This document shows, piece after piece, positions 9,502 through 19,392 of a DNA stretch of 64,000 nt; the stretch's first letter is position 1, and each line of letters starts with the position of its first letter. The stretch covers positions 1 to 64,000 of the forward strand of contig CAKZHC010000009.1 of the NCBI GenBank assembly GCA_936920625.1, written 5' to 3'. The DNA comes from an uncultured Enterobacteriaceae bacterium. GTDB lineage: Bacteria > Pseudomonadota > Gammaproteobacteria > Enterobacterales > Enterobacteriaceae. The notes under the pieces were generated by a model. That model did not search any database, was not told the DNA's origin, and saw only the letters and a program-made list of their open reading frames with translations. Both the position numbers and the translations under genes were made by a program.

Positions 9502-11142
9502 ATGGATTCGCAACGCAACCTTTTTCTCATCGCTTTTCTGTTCGTGTCTTTTATGATCTGGCAGACATGGCAGTCGGACCACGCTCCGCAGCCGCAACAG
9601 ACACCACAGAATACAAGCAGAACCACCGATAATGCCGCCAGCAGGGGCGAGCACACTCGTGCTCAAGGTAAAATCATCACCGTTAAAACCGATGTCCTTG
9701 CTTTAAACATTAATACACGTGGTGGTGATGTTGAGCAGGCGCAATTGCTGGCATACTCAGACAAACTCGGTTCATCACAACCGTTCGTCTTGCTGGAAAA
9801 CAAGGCAGACTTTGTTTATGAGGCACAGAGCGGCCTGACTGGTCCCGGCGGCACAGATGATCCTAACAGTGGAATGCGCCCGCTCTATGACACGACCAAA
9901 ACTCACTTCGAGCTTGGTCCTGACGACAGTGAACTACGAGTTCCTATGACCTTCACCGCAAAGGATGGCGTAACGTACACTAAAATTTTTGTACTCAAAC
10001 GCGGTGAATATGCAATCAATGTTGACTATCAAATCAACAACCGTACCCAGAAACCGCTGGAGCTGTTGATGTATGGCCAGCTTAAACAGACTGTCGAACT
10101 GCCCAAATATCGTGATACCGGCAGCAACAACTTCGCCCTTCACACCTTTCGTGGAATTGCCTATTCCAGCAAGCAAACTAACTTTCAAAAAGTGAAGTTT
10201 GATAACGTTATCGACGATAAACCTCTGGAAATCAAGACGCCAGCCGGCTGGGTCGCAATGCAACAGCAATATTTTGCTTCCGCGTGGATACCGCACACAG
10301 CGGGCGACAATACACTCTACACTACTAATTTCGGCAATGGTGTAGCTGCTGTTGGCTATAAATCGTCCACAATAACAGTGCCTCCCGGCAGTCAACAGGA
10401 TTTAACAGCTACATTATGGGTTGGCCCGGAAATTCAGCATCAAATGGCGGCAATTGCTCCCCACCTTGATCTGACCGTTGACTATGGCTGGCTATGGTTT
10501 ATCTCCCAGCCACTGTTTAAACTGCTGAAATTCCTCCACAGCTTTATCGGCAACTGGGGCTGGTCGATTATCGCTATTACTTTCATCGTACGCGGTATCA
10601 TGTACCCTTTGACCAGAGCGCAATATACCTCCATGGCAAAGATGCGTATGCTGCAACCGAAAATTCAGGCAATGCGCGAGCGTGTCGGTGACGATAAACA
10701 GCGTTTGAGCCAGGAGATGATGGCGCTGTATAAGTCAGAGAAGGTTAATCCATTGGGGGGTTGTTTCCCGCTGCTCATTCAAATGCCTATCTTCCTGGCA
10801 CTCTATTACATGCTGTCGGGCTCGGTAGAGTTGCGTCACGCGCCTTTTGCACTCTGGATAAAAGATCTTTCCGCTCAGGATCCCTACTACATTCTGCCGA
10901 TTCTGATGGGCCTGACGATGTTCTTCATCCAGAAGATGTCGCCAACTACCGTCACCGATCCAATGCAGCAGAAGATCATGACCTACATGCCCGTGGTCTT
11001 CACCGTATTCTTCCTGTGGTTCCCGTCTGGCCTGGTGCTGTACTACATTGTCAGCAACCTGGTGACAATCATCCAGCAGCAGCTAATTTATCGTGATCTG
11101 GAAAAACGCGGTCTCCATAGCCGGGATAAAAAGAAAGCGTAA
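9502..11142 (+). CDS. yidC: Membrane protein insertase YidC
   Basis: This 546-residue insertase folds and inserts inner-membrane proteins alone or with SecYEG. A first membrane segment lies at residues 7-22 (LFLIAFLFVSFMIWQTW), followed by a large periplasmic beta domain (about 60-340). A cluster of C-terminal membrane segments follows, containing the conserved NWGWSIIAITFIVR, the basic cytoplasmic loop near 380-410, LGGCFPLLIQMPIF and FPSGLVLYYIVSN. Length is close to E. coli (548). A clear rho-independent terminator follows about 30 bases after the stop, ending the rpmH-yidC unit. ATP synthase subunit c, encoded in this window, is a known YidC substrate. Confidence 0.97.
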   Translation: MDSQRNLFLIAFLFVSFMIWQTWQSDHAPQPQQTPQNTSRTTDNAASRGEHTRAQGKIITVKTDVLALNINTRGGDVEQAQLLAYSDKLGSSQPFVLLENKADFVYEAQSGLTGPGGTDDPNSGMRPLYDTTKTHFELGPDDSELRVPMTFTAKDGVTYTKIFVLKRGEYAINVDYQINNRTQKPLELLMYGQLKQTVELPKYRDTGSNNFALHTFRGIAYSSKQTNFQKVKFDNVIDDKPLEIKTPAGWVAMQQQYFASAWIPHTAGDNTLYTTNFGNGVAAVGYKSSTITVPPGSQQDLTATLWVGPEIQHQMAAIAPHLDLTVDYGWLWFISQPLFKLLKFLHSFIGNWGWSIIAITFIVRGIMYPLTRAQYTSMAKMRMLQPKIQAMRERVGDDKQRLSQEMMALYKSEKVNPLGGCFPLLIQMPIFLALYYMLSGSVELRHAPFALWIKDLSAQDPYYILPILMGLTMFFIQKMSPTTVTDPMQQKIMTYMPVVFTVFFLWFPSGLVLYYIVSNLVTIIQQQLIYRDLEKRGLHSRDKKKA

Positions 11143-11171
11143 GACTTAAGCTAAAACAGATTTACTCCCAC

Positions 11172-11194
11172 AGGCGGCTGAATGCCGCCTTTTT
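11172..11194 (+). terminator. Rho-independent terminator after yidC
   Basis: A GC-rich hairpin with arms GGCGGC (11173-11178) and GCCGCC (11184-11189), a five-base loop and a following run of five T closes the rpmH-rnpA-yidD-yidC transcription unit. Confidence 0.85.
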
Positions 11195-11361
11195 ATCTGG
11201 GCAGTACACACTGGATTTATCTGGCTCTGTTTTAATCCTGAAAAAGCGGCTTTGTGTTACAAAGTACTGTACTGTTTTAAAACAGATCCCAGCATTAAAC
11301 GACAATACAGACTGATTGTTAAGACCGGGCATTAATCACCATTTACATGAGGTCAATCATA

Positions 11362-12726
11362 ATGAGCCGCAACGATACTATTGTTGCTCAGGCGACACCG
11401 CCGGGCCGTGGGGGCGTCGGTATTATTCGAATTTCCGGTAGCCAGGCCGCAGCAGTAGCAAAAGCGGTATTAGGCAAAATCCCTCGTCCGCGCTATGCAG
11501 ACTATCTGGCTTTTAACGACAGTGACGGAACCGTGCTTGATAAAGGTATTGCATTATGGTTTCCGGCTCCTCACTCTTTTACTGGTGAAGATGTGCTGGA
11601 ACTGCAAGGACATGGAGGGCCTGTCATTCTCGATATGTTACTGCAACGCATTGCGGCACTGCCCGCCGTGCGCATCGCCCATCCGGGAGAGTTCTCGGAA
11701 CGTGCTTTCCTCAATGATAAACTCGATTTGGCACAGGCTGAAGCCATTGCCGATCTCATCGATGCAGGCTCAAACCAGGCTGCCCGCTATGCCCTTAATT
11801 CACTGCAAGGCGCTTTTTCCGATCAAATTAATCTGCTGACAGAAGCAATCACAAACCTGCGAATTTATGTTGAAGCGGCTATCGACTTTTCTGACGAAGA
11901 CATTGATTTTCTCTCTGACGACACCATCGGGGGGCAGCTTAACGATATTATTGCCAGGCTGGACAGTGTTCATATCAAAGCACATCAAGGCACGCTACTG
12001 CGTGAGGGGATGAAAGTGGTAATTGCTGGGCGCCCCAATGCAGGTAAATCAAGCCTGCTAAACGCGCTGGCCGGTCGTGAAGCAGCAATCGTTACCGATG
12101 TTGCCGGTACAACCCGCGACGTATTACGGGAACATATACACATCGATGGCATGCCATTACATATTATCGATACTGCCGGGCTGCGAAATACCCATGATGC
12201 AGTGGAAAAAATTGGTGTAGCGCGTGCATGGCATGAGATTGAAACTGCTGACCTGGTACTATTTATGGTTGACGGCTCGACAACCACCTCGATTGAGCCT
12301 GACCAAATCTGGCCAGATTTAGTCACCCGTCTGCCAGAAACACTATCGATTACCGTTGTGCGCAATAAAACAGACATTACAGGCGAAACACCAGGTACAA
12401 CTGAAGTAAATGGCCACCCGCTTATCAGGCTGTCAGCACGAACTGGAGAGGGTATTGATCTGCTGCAAATGCATCTTAAACAACGCATGGGCTATGTTGA
12501 AAACATATCGGGGGGATTTTTGGCCAGACGTCGCCATTTGCAGGCACTGGAGCTCACGGCCACACATCTTGAATATGCCAGGCAGCAATTGCAGGATGCC
12601 TGTGCGCTGGAGTTAGTAGCTGAAGAGTTACGCTTAGCCCAGATGGCACTGGCGGAAATTACCGGTAAAGTCACATCAGACGATCTGCTGGGAAGCATTT
12701 TTTCCAGCTTCTGCATTGGCAAATAA
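11362..12726 (+). CDS. mnmE: tRNA modification GTPase MnmE
   Basis: This 454-residue GTPase, the same length as E. coli MnmE, works with MnmG (also in this window) to add the carboxymethylaminomethyl group to uridine 34 of tRNAs. The N-terminal folate-binding domain starts MSRNDTIVAQATPPGRGG. Then comes a helical domain with the inserted G domain: G1 GRPNAGKSS near 222-230, G3 DTAGL near 270, G4 NKTD near 337. The invariant C-terminal CIGK ends the protein. The open frame has an ATG 15 bases upstream, but 11362 gives the standard N-terminus. Downstream the E. coli neighbour tnaCAB is absent and a restriction-modification cassette begins on the other strand. Confidence 0.97.
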   Translation: MSRNDTIVAQATPPGRGGVGIIRISGSQAAAVAKAVLGKIPRPRYADYLAFNDSDGTVLDKGIALWFPAPHSFTGEDVLELQGHGGPVILDMLLQRIAALPAVRIAHPGEFSERAFLNDKLDLAQAEAIADLIDAGSNQAARYALNSLQGAFSDQINLLTEAITNLRIYVEAAIDFSDEDIDFLSDDTIGGQLNDIIARLDSVHIKAHQGTLLREGMKVVIAGRPNAGKSSLLNALAGREAAIVTDVAGTTRDVLREHIHIDGMPLHIIDTAGLRNTHDAVEKIGVARAWHEIETADLVLFMVDGSTTTSIEPDQIWPDLVTRLPETLSITVVRNKTDITGETPGTTEVNGHPLIRLSARTGEGIDLLQMHLKQRMGYVENISGGFLARRRHLQALELTATHLEYARQQLQDACALELVAEELRLAQMALAEITGKVTSDDLLGSIFSSFCIGK

Positions 12727-12824
12727 AAGACCATGCATGCCATAACGGCTGATTCTGTATTGCGAAATGCGTCATAAATATAGCGTCTGCAAAAGCAGCA
12801 TAATCGCCATGCTCTGTTTTTATG

Positions 12825-13817
12825 TTATTGCTTTTTTAGGGCAGGAACCGCAGTCAGAGAGAGTATTCGGCGGCAAAAGTCCTCATACTCTTCCCCCTCC
12901 CGTGCCATTAAACTGGACAGGGAGTAAAAACGATCTGTAGAAGGAGATTCATTTCTGGCTTTTATCATATCTAACTGGCTAACATTAACCACAGTCCAGC
13001 ATTCAGTAAAACCGACTCGTCGTGCTTTTTGATGGCTCTTCTCAGCTTCCCCTATTCGGTTATGAATATTAGATATATCCGTGCCACTCTTGATTTCAAT
13101 AGCAACAACATTACGGTTATGCTGATTTGACATCTCTTCTCTGATGATAATATCGGGGTCGGGCGCGAACTCTACGGAAAACAAACGCCCGGTAGCACTC
13201 ATCACTTCCATTGAATTTTCCCCAAGCCGGGTAATAGCATGCTCTATAATTTCTTTAATGATTTTGAAAACCTGAACAATGCCAGCCACACCTATAGCAT
13301 TGTTTGCACCGCCTCTGAATTGTGGGCCAACGGTCAACAGCGTTAAATCATCTAACAGCGCTTTCGATATTCGTAAAGGGCCCAAACCTTCTAACAATTG
13401 CGATGCAGAATGACAAAAGGCCCGGCATAAATCATCTATCTGATTAGCAGCTAATTTCCCGATGCGCCCGCCCATTTCCATTGATTTAAAATGCCCTACA
13501 CCGAATCCTTTATCCTTGCCGTAAAACTCTTTTTGGCTGTAACCCATTAGTAGGCGGTAATATCCTATGAGATAAGGATTGGTTTTTAGCAGAACAGGCA
13601 CAGGAAATAACAGTTCTCCACGTAAACCGAACTTAGCGAGTGTTGCTAAATCTTTTTCGGCAACAAAAGCTGCCAGTTCTTTATCAACTTCTGTTATATC
13701 GATTTGCTGAATAGTTTCAAATAACGCCTCCTGCAAACAGACTGAGCGAAATTTTTTTAGCGCTAAAGCAAATCCTATTTGCAACACCGGGGATGAAAAA
13801 CTGAATTTATGGCTCAT
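12825..13817 (-). CDS. Type II restriction endonuclease, XcyI-like
   Basis: This 330-residue protein is encoded directly after, and overlapping by four bases (ATGA) with, a DNA methylase gene, the usual layout of a type II restriction-modification pair. A PD-(D/E)xK nuclease site is visible as DPD at 220-222 followed by AIEIKSG with E241 and K243. The segment SNIHNRIGEAEKSHQKAR after it is what I remember of the XcyI/Cfr9I family, which cuts CCCGGG; this assignment is from memory and the target is a prediction only. No signal peptide or membrane segment is seen. Translational coupling to the methylase would ensure that protection precedes cutting. It sits as an inserted cassette between the core genes mnmE and yieE. 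Confidence 0.7.
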   Translation of the reverse strand: MSHKFSFSSPVLQIGFALALKKFRSVCLQEALFETIQQIDITEVDKELAAFVAEKDLATLAKFGLRGELLFPVPVLLKTNPYLIGYYRLLMGYSQKEFYGKDKGFGVGHFKSMEMGGRIGKLAANQIDDLCRAFCHSASQLLEGLGPLRISKALLDDLTLLTVGPQFRGGANNAIGVAGIVQVFKIIKEIIEHAITRLGENSMEVMSATGRLFSVEFAPDPDIIIREEMSNQHNRNVVAIEIKSGTDISNIHNRIGEAEKSHQKARRVGFTECWTVVNVSQLDMIKARNESPSTDRFYSLSSLMAREGEEYEDFCRRILSLTAVPALKKQ

Positions 13818-14719
13818 GCGACAGAAATCCTTATCACATTATTCTCATCACTTTTGAGCCTGTTAACTGCAATAGAAACATACTCGGGGTTCAGTTCAAT
13901 TCCCAAATAATTTCTTCCTTCATCCTGGCAAACAACACCTACAGTACCCGCTCCAAAAAATGGGTCTAACACATAATCGCCCGGCTGCGTTGAAGCCATA
14001 ACACATGGTCTGACTAACTCTGTCGGGAAAGTCGCAAAATGGGCACCAACAAAACCTTTTGTCTTTATGCTCCAGACGCTACGACGATTTCTTGTCTTAC
14101 CGTTATCCGCAGGTTCTTTCACCGCTTCACAGTCGTAGTAGTAACGCTCAGACTTCGAAAACATAAACAGGTATTCATGTGATCTTGAAGGCCTGTCCCT
14201 GACGCTCTCTGGCATCGCATTAGACTTGTGCCAGACAATGTCGCTTCTCAGATACCATCCATCATCCTGAAGCGCGAACGCCAGTCTCCATGGTATGCCC
14301 AATAAATCCTTAGGTTTAAGCCCCTCAGGAGTATCAGGCCTGACACTCATAGCTCTCGCAGGATTTTTCTTATCAGGTGCCCGATAGCTCCGATTACCAC
14401 TGGTATAACCATCCCCAATATTGAGCCATAACGTTCCATCATCAGTCAGAACTCGTCTGACCTCAGAGAAGACGGCTATAAGCTTGTGAAAGAACTGTTG
14501 CATTGACTGCTCAAGACCAATCTGATCTTTAATGCCGTAATCTCTCAGCCCCCAGTAGGGAGGTGAAGTTACTACGCAGCGCACTGAACCAGACGGAATG
14601 CATCGTAGAACTGTCAGAGCATCTCCCTCGAATATAGTTGAGGCATCAATAGAGACGAAATCATCCCTGCTTATTTTTTCTACCTTGGGTACACGTTGAT
14701 TCATAGCGTGATGTTCCAT
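13814..14719 (-). CDS. DNA methyltransferase, probably cytosine-N4 specific (beta class)
   Basis: This 301-residue methylase uses S-adenosylmethionine to protect the target of the neighbouring endonuclease. The catalytic motif IV reads TSPPYW at residues 51-56; SPPY is typical of cytosine-N4 methylases. The cofactor-binding motif DPFFGAGTVG comes late, at 252-261, so the motif order is that of the beta class. The start at 14719 could instead be the ATG at 14704; neither has a strong ribosome site. It is the upstream gene of the pair and no controller gene (C protein) is evident in the 550 bases before it. Assignment as an R-M methylase is firm; the CCCGGG-type target follows only from the partner resemblance. 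Confidence 0.85.
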   Translation of the reverse strand: MEHHAMNQRVPKVEKISRDDFVSIDASTIFEGDALTVLRCIPSGSVRCVVTSPPYWGLRDYGIKDQIGLEQSMQQFFHKLIAVFSEVRRVLTDDGTLWLNIGDGYTSGNRSYRAPDKKNPARAMSVRPDTPEGLKPKDLLGIPWRLAFALQDDGWYLRSDIVWHKSNAMPESVRDRPSRSHEYLFMFSKSERYYYDCEAVKEPADNGKTRNRRSVWSIKTKGFVGAHFATFPTELVRPCVMASTQPGDYVLDPFFGAGTVGVVCQDEGRNYLGIELNPEYVSIAVNRLKSDENNVIRISVA

Positions 14720-15273
14720 TCTTAACTACCGATTACAGAGAAACTCAATTATTTTGCAGTGTTATAAATTGCCGCTCCAAAAACATCGTATTTCTTTGTT
14801 GCTCTAACTGACACACATATCAAGTGATATTAAGTAAAAGCTCATTATGCCCTGTCTTGTAAAAAGCAGGTTTTATTCACAAAAACGATGACATGCTCAA
14901 TCATCTGACTTATATATAATTTTATTGCATAACATAGGGAAAATTATGGGGATTTTAACATTTCCCCCCCAGTAAAATCATGCAAAAAATTGCCGTAAAA
15001 TGATAGATAATAATGTAGTTTTGGTTAATCATCACTAGTGAATGGAACAGAAATAGCTTATATAATTGTAAAAGAGATACCAGCCACTAAGCTAAATCTA
15101 ACCGCTTCATAAATCAGCATTACGACTACCTAGAATGACAGAGCTCTGCCAAATACCAGGGGGGATAAATCCGAATCTTGATTTTAATCCGTTAGGGGAA
15201 GTGCAATGTGGCAAGCGGATTTTTACAATACAACTAAGATTAACAGGTTTCGTCCATTTTCACGGAGCGACAG
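14720..15273. other. Intergenic region before yieE
   Basis: These 554 bases lie between the outward-reading methylase and yieE genes. The first 350 are AT-rich, with short A/T runs and no frame that looks coding. A 77-codon plus-strand frame at 15135-15368 overlaps the yieE start and resembles nothing known. The region should hold the promoters of both the restriction cassette and yieE, but no convincing pair of boxes stands out. Confidence 0.4.
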
Positions 15274-16011
15274 ATGGCCACTCATTTTGCACGATCTGCA
15301 TTCTCAGCCAATTACACCACAACACATCGCCTGCCCTCAAATTTAATCACTCACGCCAGCCGTTTTAACCTGCGTCATCGCCAGCGATTCCTTACGGCGC
15401 TGGCATTACTGGCTGAACTGATGTTTAATTTTTATGGTTATCACACTCTGCCTGTGCTCATCACCAGCAGCAGCGGACGTCCCTGCTTTGCAGACAACCA
15501 TTTGCCAGATTTCAGCCTCGCTTATACTGGTAACATAGTGGGGGTAATGCTGGCTGAAAAGGGATGCCGGGCGGGCCTTGATATTGAAATGATTCGGGCT
15601 CATAACCGTCAGAAACGGAAACATCTGGCAGATAAATTCTCTTGTGGTGAGCAGGCGTGGATCAACAGCCAACAGGATCCTCTGGAAGCCGCTACGCAGA
15701 TCTGGGTACTACGCCAGAGTATATTAAAACTTACTGGAGAAGGTGACAGCGGCATGACTTCACTGTGTCTTCACCCGGCCTACGGGCGTTTACGTTCCTT
15801 CATCCTGCCTGATGTTCATGCAATTTGTGATGCAGAGCCAGCACTGGTATGGTCCTGTGCACTCTCACCTGCCTGCGATCAACTGAAGTTATGGGAATGG
15901 GATTACAAAGGGTTGAAAGAACTGCATACTATTCAGGTACAGAAACAAAATATGGGGCCACATTTGTTACGGCTGACGAGTCTTCCTCACGAAGGTTCAT
16001 TGATGCTATGA
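15274..16011 (+). CDS. yieE: 4'-phosphopantetheinyl transferase-like protein YieE
   Basis: This 245-residue protein starts MATHFAR as E. coli YieE does and shares LTALALLAELMFNFYG, GLDIEM (the Mg-binding acidic motif of Sfp-type transferases, near residue 110) and the late LRQSILKLTGEG segment (near 148-159). The family transfers the 4'-phosphopantetheine arm of CoA to carrier proteins, but the carrier served by YieE is not established. A GGAG site six bases upstream supports the start. In E. coli yieE lies a few genes from mnmE, so this position is ancestral with intervening genes lost and the restriction cassette gained. No carrier protein or synthase gene is next to it. Confidence 0.88.
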   Translation: MATHFARSAFSANYTTTHRLPSNLITHASRFNLRHRQRFLTALALLAELMFNFYGYHTLPVLITSSSGRPCFADNHLPDFSLAYTGNIVGVMLAEKGCRAGLDIEMIRAHNRQKRKHLADKFSCGEQAWINSQQDPLEAATQIWVLRQSILKLTGEGDSGMTSLCLHPAYGRLRSFILPDVHAICDAEPALVWSCALSPACDQLKLWEWDYKGLKELHTIQVQKQNMGPHLLRLTSLPHEGSLML

Positions 16012-16566
16012 TTTGATCCAAAAACCAATGACATTCTGGTTTCTTAAGCGTTTGAAGCATCGTCGCGAGCAACTGCAAAAGACTCTGTATAATTTGATAT
16101 CAAACCAGTAATGCCACCACCCTCACAATCAATCCCTCATGTCCAATTAGGCAGAGGATTGATTGCAGCACCCACCAGCCTTAATAAACTGACTTAAAAA
16201 GTCCCTGCTTTATCCATCTTCCTCAGTAATCTCTTATGCCGCCGTCGCCGTGGACCAGCGTGTAATGAAAATCCATTCATGCTGGCACTGATCGCGTTTA
16301 TAACATCTACCTAGCAGGCAGAATGTTAGCGTTTCAAACCGGCCGGTGACCGGTCGATTATCATCATTATCGATAAATTGAATATTGTTCCTGCATACTA
16401 AAAAAGTAATCACAACCAGGCCTTGGCAGGACAATTATGTTACTTCATCTCCTTATCTATCAGGAACAATGTATCATCACTCGCTTTTTCGTAAATTTAT
16501 ACTTCAGTTTTATAGATGAGAATAATTATTATTTGTATAATAATACCCAGTCCCTAATATATTATA
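16012..16566. promoter_or_regulatory. feoAB upstream region with Fur-like sites
   Basis: No convincing gene is seen in these 555 bases. GATTATCATCATTATCGAT at 16357-16375 contains GATAAT-type hexamers on both strands, and GAGAATAATTATTATTTG at 16516-16533 is an imperfect palindrome; both resemble Fur boxes (consensus GATAATGATAATCATTATC), as expected before a ferrous iron transporter. A minus-strand frame at 16234-16434 has no recognisable content. The matches are by eye and partial. Confidence 0.45.
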
Positions 16567-16578
16567 TTGGTTGATGAA

Positions 16579-16806
16579 ATGGCCGTAAAAACCAAAAAAT
16601 TGTTTCGTATTGCTGGCTACAAAAGCAGCATTAACCCCGCCTGGCGGCAAAAGTTATTATCAATTGGCATGGTACCAGGAGCGCTTGTTGAGATTATCCG
16701 CACGGCACCGCTGGGTGACCCTGTCCAGATTCGCACTCACCGTGTCAACCTGGCAGTCAGGCAAAAAGATCTCATGACAATCCTCCTTGAAGAAATTGCA
16801 GTATGA
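16579..16806 (+). CDS. feoA: Ferrous iron transport protein A
   Basis: This 75-residue SH3-like protein, the length of E. coli FeoA, is needed for FeoB activity. It shows the family pattern: WRQKLLSIGMVPGA near residues 21-34 and APLGDPVQIRTHRVNLAVRQKDL near 43-65. The frame opens at a TTG at 16567, but the ATG at 16579 gives the family length; neither has a good ribosome site. Its stop overlaps the feoB start (ATGA), implying coupled translation. Confidence 0.93.
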   Translation: MAVKTKKLFRIAGYKSSINPAWRQKLLSIGMVPGALVEIIRTAPLGDPVQIRTHRVNLAVRQKDLMTILLEEIAV

Positions 16807-19073
16807 AAAAATTGAATATTGGCCTGATAGGTAACCCCAATACCGGGAAAAGTACGTTATTTAACCAACTCACGGGCGCACGACAGCGCGTAGGCAATTG
16901 GGCTGGCGTCACTGTCGAACGTAAAGAAGGGCAGTTTTTCACCGCAAAATCTGATGTTCGACTGGTTGACTTACCCGGTACCCGTTCACTGACGACAATA
17001 TCGATGGATACATCGATAGATGAAAGAATAGCCTGCCAGTATCTGTTTAATGATAATGCAGATTTAATAATCAATGTGGTGGATGCGTCCAGCTTAGAAA
17101 GTAATCTGTTTCTCACTTTCCAACTTCTGGAATTAGGCCTGCCGTGCATTATTGCGCTAAACATGCACGATATTGCCCAAAATCAGCGAATTGAAATCAA
17201 TGCAGCCGCACTGTCCGATCGGCTGGGATGCCCGGTGGTATTAATGACGTTAACTCGGGGGGAGGGAATCGCAAGCCTGAAAGAGATCATTGACATCCAT
17301 GAAAGAAATTTATCACGAAAATTAGTTTCTTATCCGGCTGTTATTAATGAGGCAGTGACAAAACTAAGTAAACCCATGCCACCAGAATGGCCCCTTCAAA
17401 AAAAGCACTGGTTAGCATTGCAGATGCTGGAGGGCGATATTTACAGTAAAGAACTCTGCCCGGTGGTTTCATCTCTGCTGCCTGATATTGTCGAAAATTC
17501 TGATGGTGATCCTGGTATTATTATCGCCGATCACCGCTACCAGGAGATTACTGCCCTTTGCTATGCGGTGAGCAATATTCAAAAGTCCCGTCCGAACAAG
17601 CTTACCGAAAATCTCGATAAAGTCCTCATTAATCGCTGGTTAGGTATTCCAATTTTCCTTGCCGTGATGTATATGATGTTTTTTTTATCAATAACCATCG
17701 GGTCAGCATTGCAGCCTGTCTTTGATGGCGGTTCTGTTGCATTATTTATCAACGGTACACAATGGCTCGGCTACACACTACATTTCCCGGACTGGTTAAC
17801 AGTGTTTCTCGCACGTGGTATCGGAGCCGGAATTAATACCGTACTTCCTATCATTCCTCAAATTAGTTTGATGTATCTTTTTCTCTCATTCCTTGAAGAT
17901 TCCGGTTATATGGCACGTGCAGCTTTTGTCATAGATCGTTTAATGCAATCACTTGGCCTGCCCGGTAAATCCTTCGTTCCACTTATTGTTGGCTTTGGTT
18001 GTAACGTTCCATCGGTACTTGGTGCCCGTATCATTGATACACCACGGGAACGCCTGACGACTATTCTTATCTCACCGTTTATGTCTTGTGGCGCACGTCT
18101 CGCTATCTTCGCAGTATTCGCCGCAGCATTCTTCGGCGCACATGGCGCCAGCCTGGTATTCTCACTATATCTTCTTGGCATTGTTGTCGCGATGATTACC
18201 GGCTTAATGCTTAAAAACACCCTGCTTACTGGTGAAGCCTCCCCATTCGTTATGGAAATGCCGGTTTACCACAAGCCAAACCTCAAAAACCTGCTGATTC
18301 ATACTACATTACGCCTGAAAATGTTTGTTGTCCGCGCAGGTAAGGTGATCATTCTCGCCAGTATGATTATTGGTGTACTAACCAGCTTCTCTTTTAGCGG
18401 CAGGCCAGTTGACAGTATTAACGACTCAGCGCTGGCGACAACCAGTAAAATCATTACACCGGTTCTTTCCCCAATAGGCATAACTTCAGACAACTGGCAG
18501 GCAACGGTCGGGCTGGTTGCAGGCATAATAGCTAAAGAAGTTGTAATAGGTGCGCTAAATAGTCTTTACACAAGTGAAAACATCCAGGAAAAAGAATTCA
18601 ACCCAAAAGAGTTCAGTCTGTCCGGCGAACTAGCCAGTTCGTTAACAGATACTTGGGAAGGATTAAAAAATGCATTCAGTTTAAGCGTCCTGTCTAATCC
18701 AATTAAAGCCAGTCAGGGCGACGGAGAGATGTCCGGGAAAGAAATGGGCGTTATGAGCAAGAAATTTGGCAGCGGTTTCGCCGCTTATAGCTATTTAATC
18801 TTTGTACTGCTCTATATTCCGTGCGTATCTGTTATGGGAGCGATTTCGCGAGAATCTGGCCGGAACTGGATGATATTTTCTTTCTTATGGGGATTAAACA
18901 TTGCGTATTCGATTTCAACACTATTTTATCAGACTGTCACTTTCAAAGCACATCCCGGTTTTAGCACCCTTTGTATTTCTGTTGTAGTTGCACTTAATGC
19001 AATTATTATCATGATGCTTCGTTACTTCGGCAAACGGCTAAAAGAGAACATGGCTTCAGCCCTGCGCGCCTGA
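16803..19073 (+). CDS. feoB: Ferrous iron transporter FeoB
   Basis: This 756-residue inner-membrane protein imports Fe(II). The N-terminal G protein domain has G1 GNPNTGKST (10-18), G3 DLPGT (58-62) and G4 NMHD (119-122). A helical spacer runs to about 270, followed by the two Gate regions with conserved cysteines (GFGCNVPSVLGAR near 398-410 and MSCGARLAIF near 427-436) in a membrane domain of roughly eight or more helices. It aligns with E. coli FeoB (773 residues) but lacks the Cys-rich C-terminal tail. No feoC follows. It forms a two-gene operon with feoA and is probably Fur regulated. Confidence 0.97.
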   Translation: MKKLNIGLIGNPNTGKSTLFNQLTGARQRVGNWAGVTVERKEGQFFTAKSDVRLVDLPGTRSLTTISMDTSIDERIACQYLFNDNADLIINVVDASSLESNLFLTFQLLELGLPCIIALNMHDIAQNQRIEINAAALSDRLGCPVVLMTLTRGEGIASLKEIIDIHERNLSRKLVSYPAVINEAVTKLSKPMPPEWPLQKKHWLALQMLEGDIYSKELCPVVSSLLPDIVENSDGDPGIIIADHRYQEITALCYAVSNIQKSRPNKLTENLDKVLINRWLGIPIFLAVMYMMFFLSITIGSALQPVFDGGSVALFINGTQWLGYTLHFPDWLTVFLARGIGAGINTVLPIIPQISLMYLFLSFLEDSGYMARAAFVIDRLMQSLGLPGKSFVPLIVGFGCNVPSVLGARIIDTPRERLTTILISPFMSCGARLAIFAVFAAAFFGAHGASLVFSLYLLGIVVAMITGLMLKNTLLTGEASPFVMEMPVYHKPNLKNLLIHTTLRLKMFVVRAGKVIILASMIIGVLTSFSFSGRPVDSINDSALATTSKIITPVLSPIGITSDNWQATVGLVAGIIAKEVVIGALNSLYTSENIQEKEFNPKEFSLSGELASSLTDTWEGLKNAFSLSVLSNPIKASQGDGEMSGKEMGVMSKKFGSGFAAYSYLIFVLLYIPCVSVMGAISRESGRNWMIFSFLWGLNIAYSISTLFYQTVTFKAHPGFSTLCISVVVALNAIIIMMLRYFGKRLKENMASALRA

Positions 19074-19122
19074 AATGGAAAATCGGCTGTGGTAATCCCG
19101 TATCCCTTCTGAGCCTGATCCG

Positions 19123-19158
19123 TGGTATATCCTTAAACAATGGTTTAAGGATATACCA
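19123..19158. repeat. Perfect 16-bp inverted repeat with 4-base loop
   Basis: TGGTATATCCTTAAAC at 19123-19138 is followed, after AATG, by its exact reverse complement at 19143-19158. It starts about 50 bases after the feoB stop. The stem is AT-rich and there is no T tract on either side, so it is not a typical terminator. It could be a protein-binding operator, an RNA-stabilising hairpin or the relic of a mobile element. Confidence 0.8.
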
Positions 19159-19392
19159 GCCTGCCGCCGCTTATAACCAAATATGCCCCCACACGCACAG
19201 CTTAACACCATGCGAATATGAACATCGGTGGAAAACAGCTATGCAACTTCAGAGTTTACTCGCTACTACACAATGAATTTCGCGATATTATTAGTGAAAT
19301 ATTTTGTTAAGCATAAAAAAGTTATTGCTCGGTTTTTTGTTATATAACGATTTTTTCATAGCTGTTAACTAATCAACCGAGACAACAGTAAT

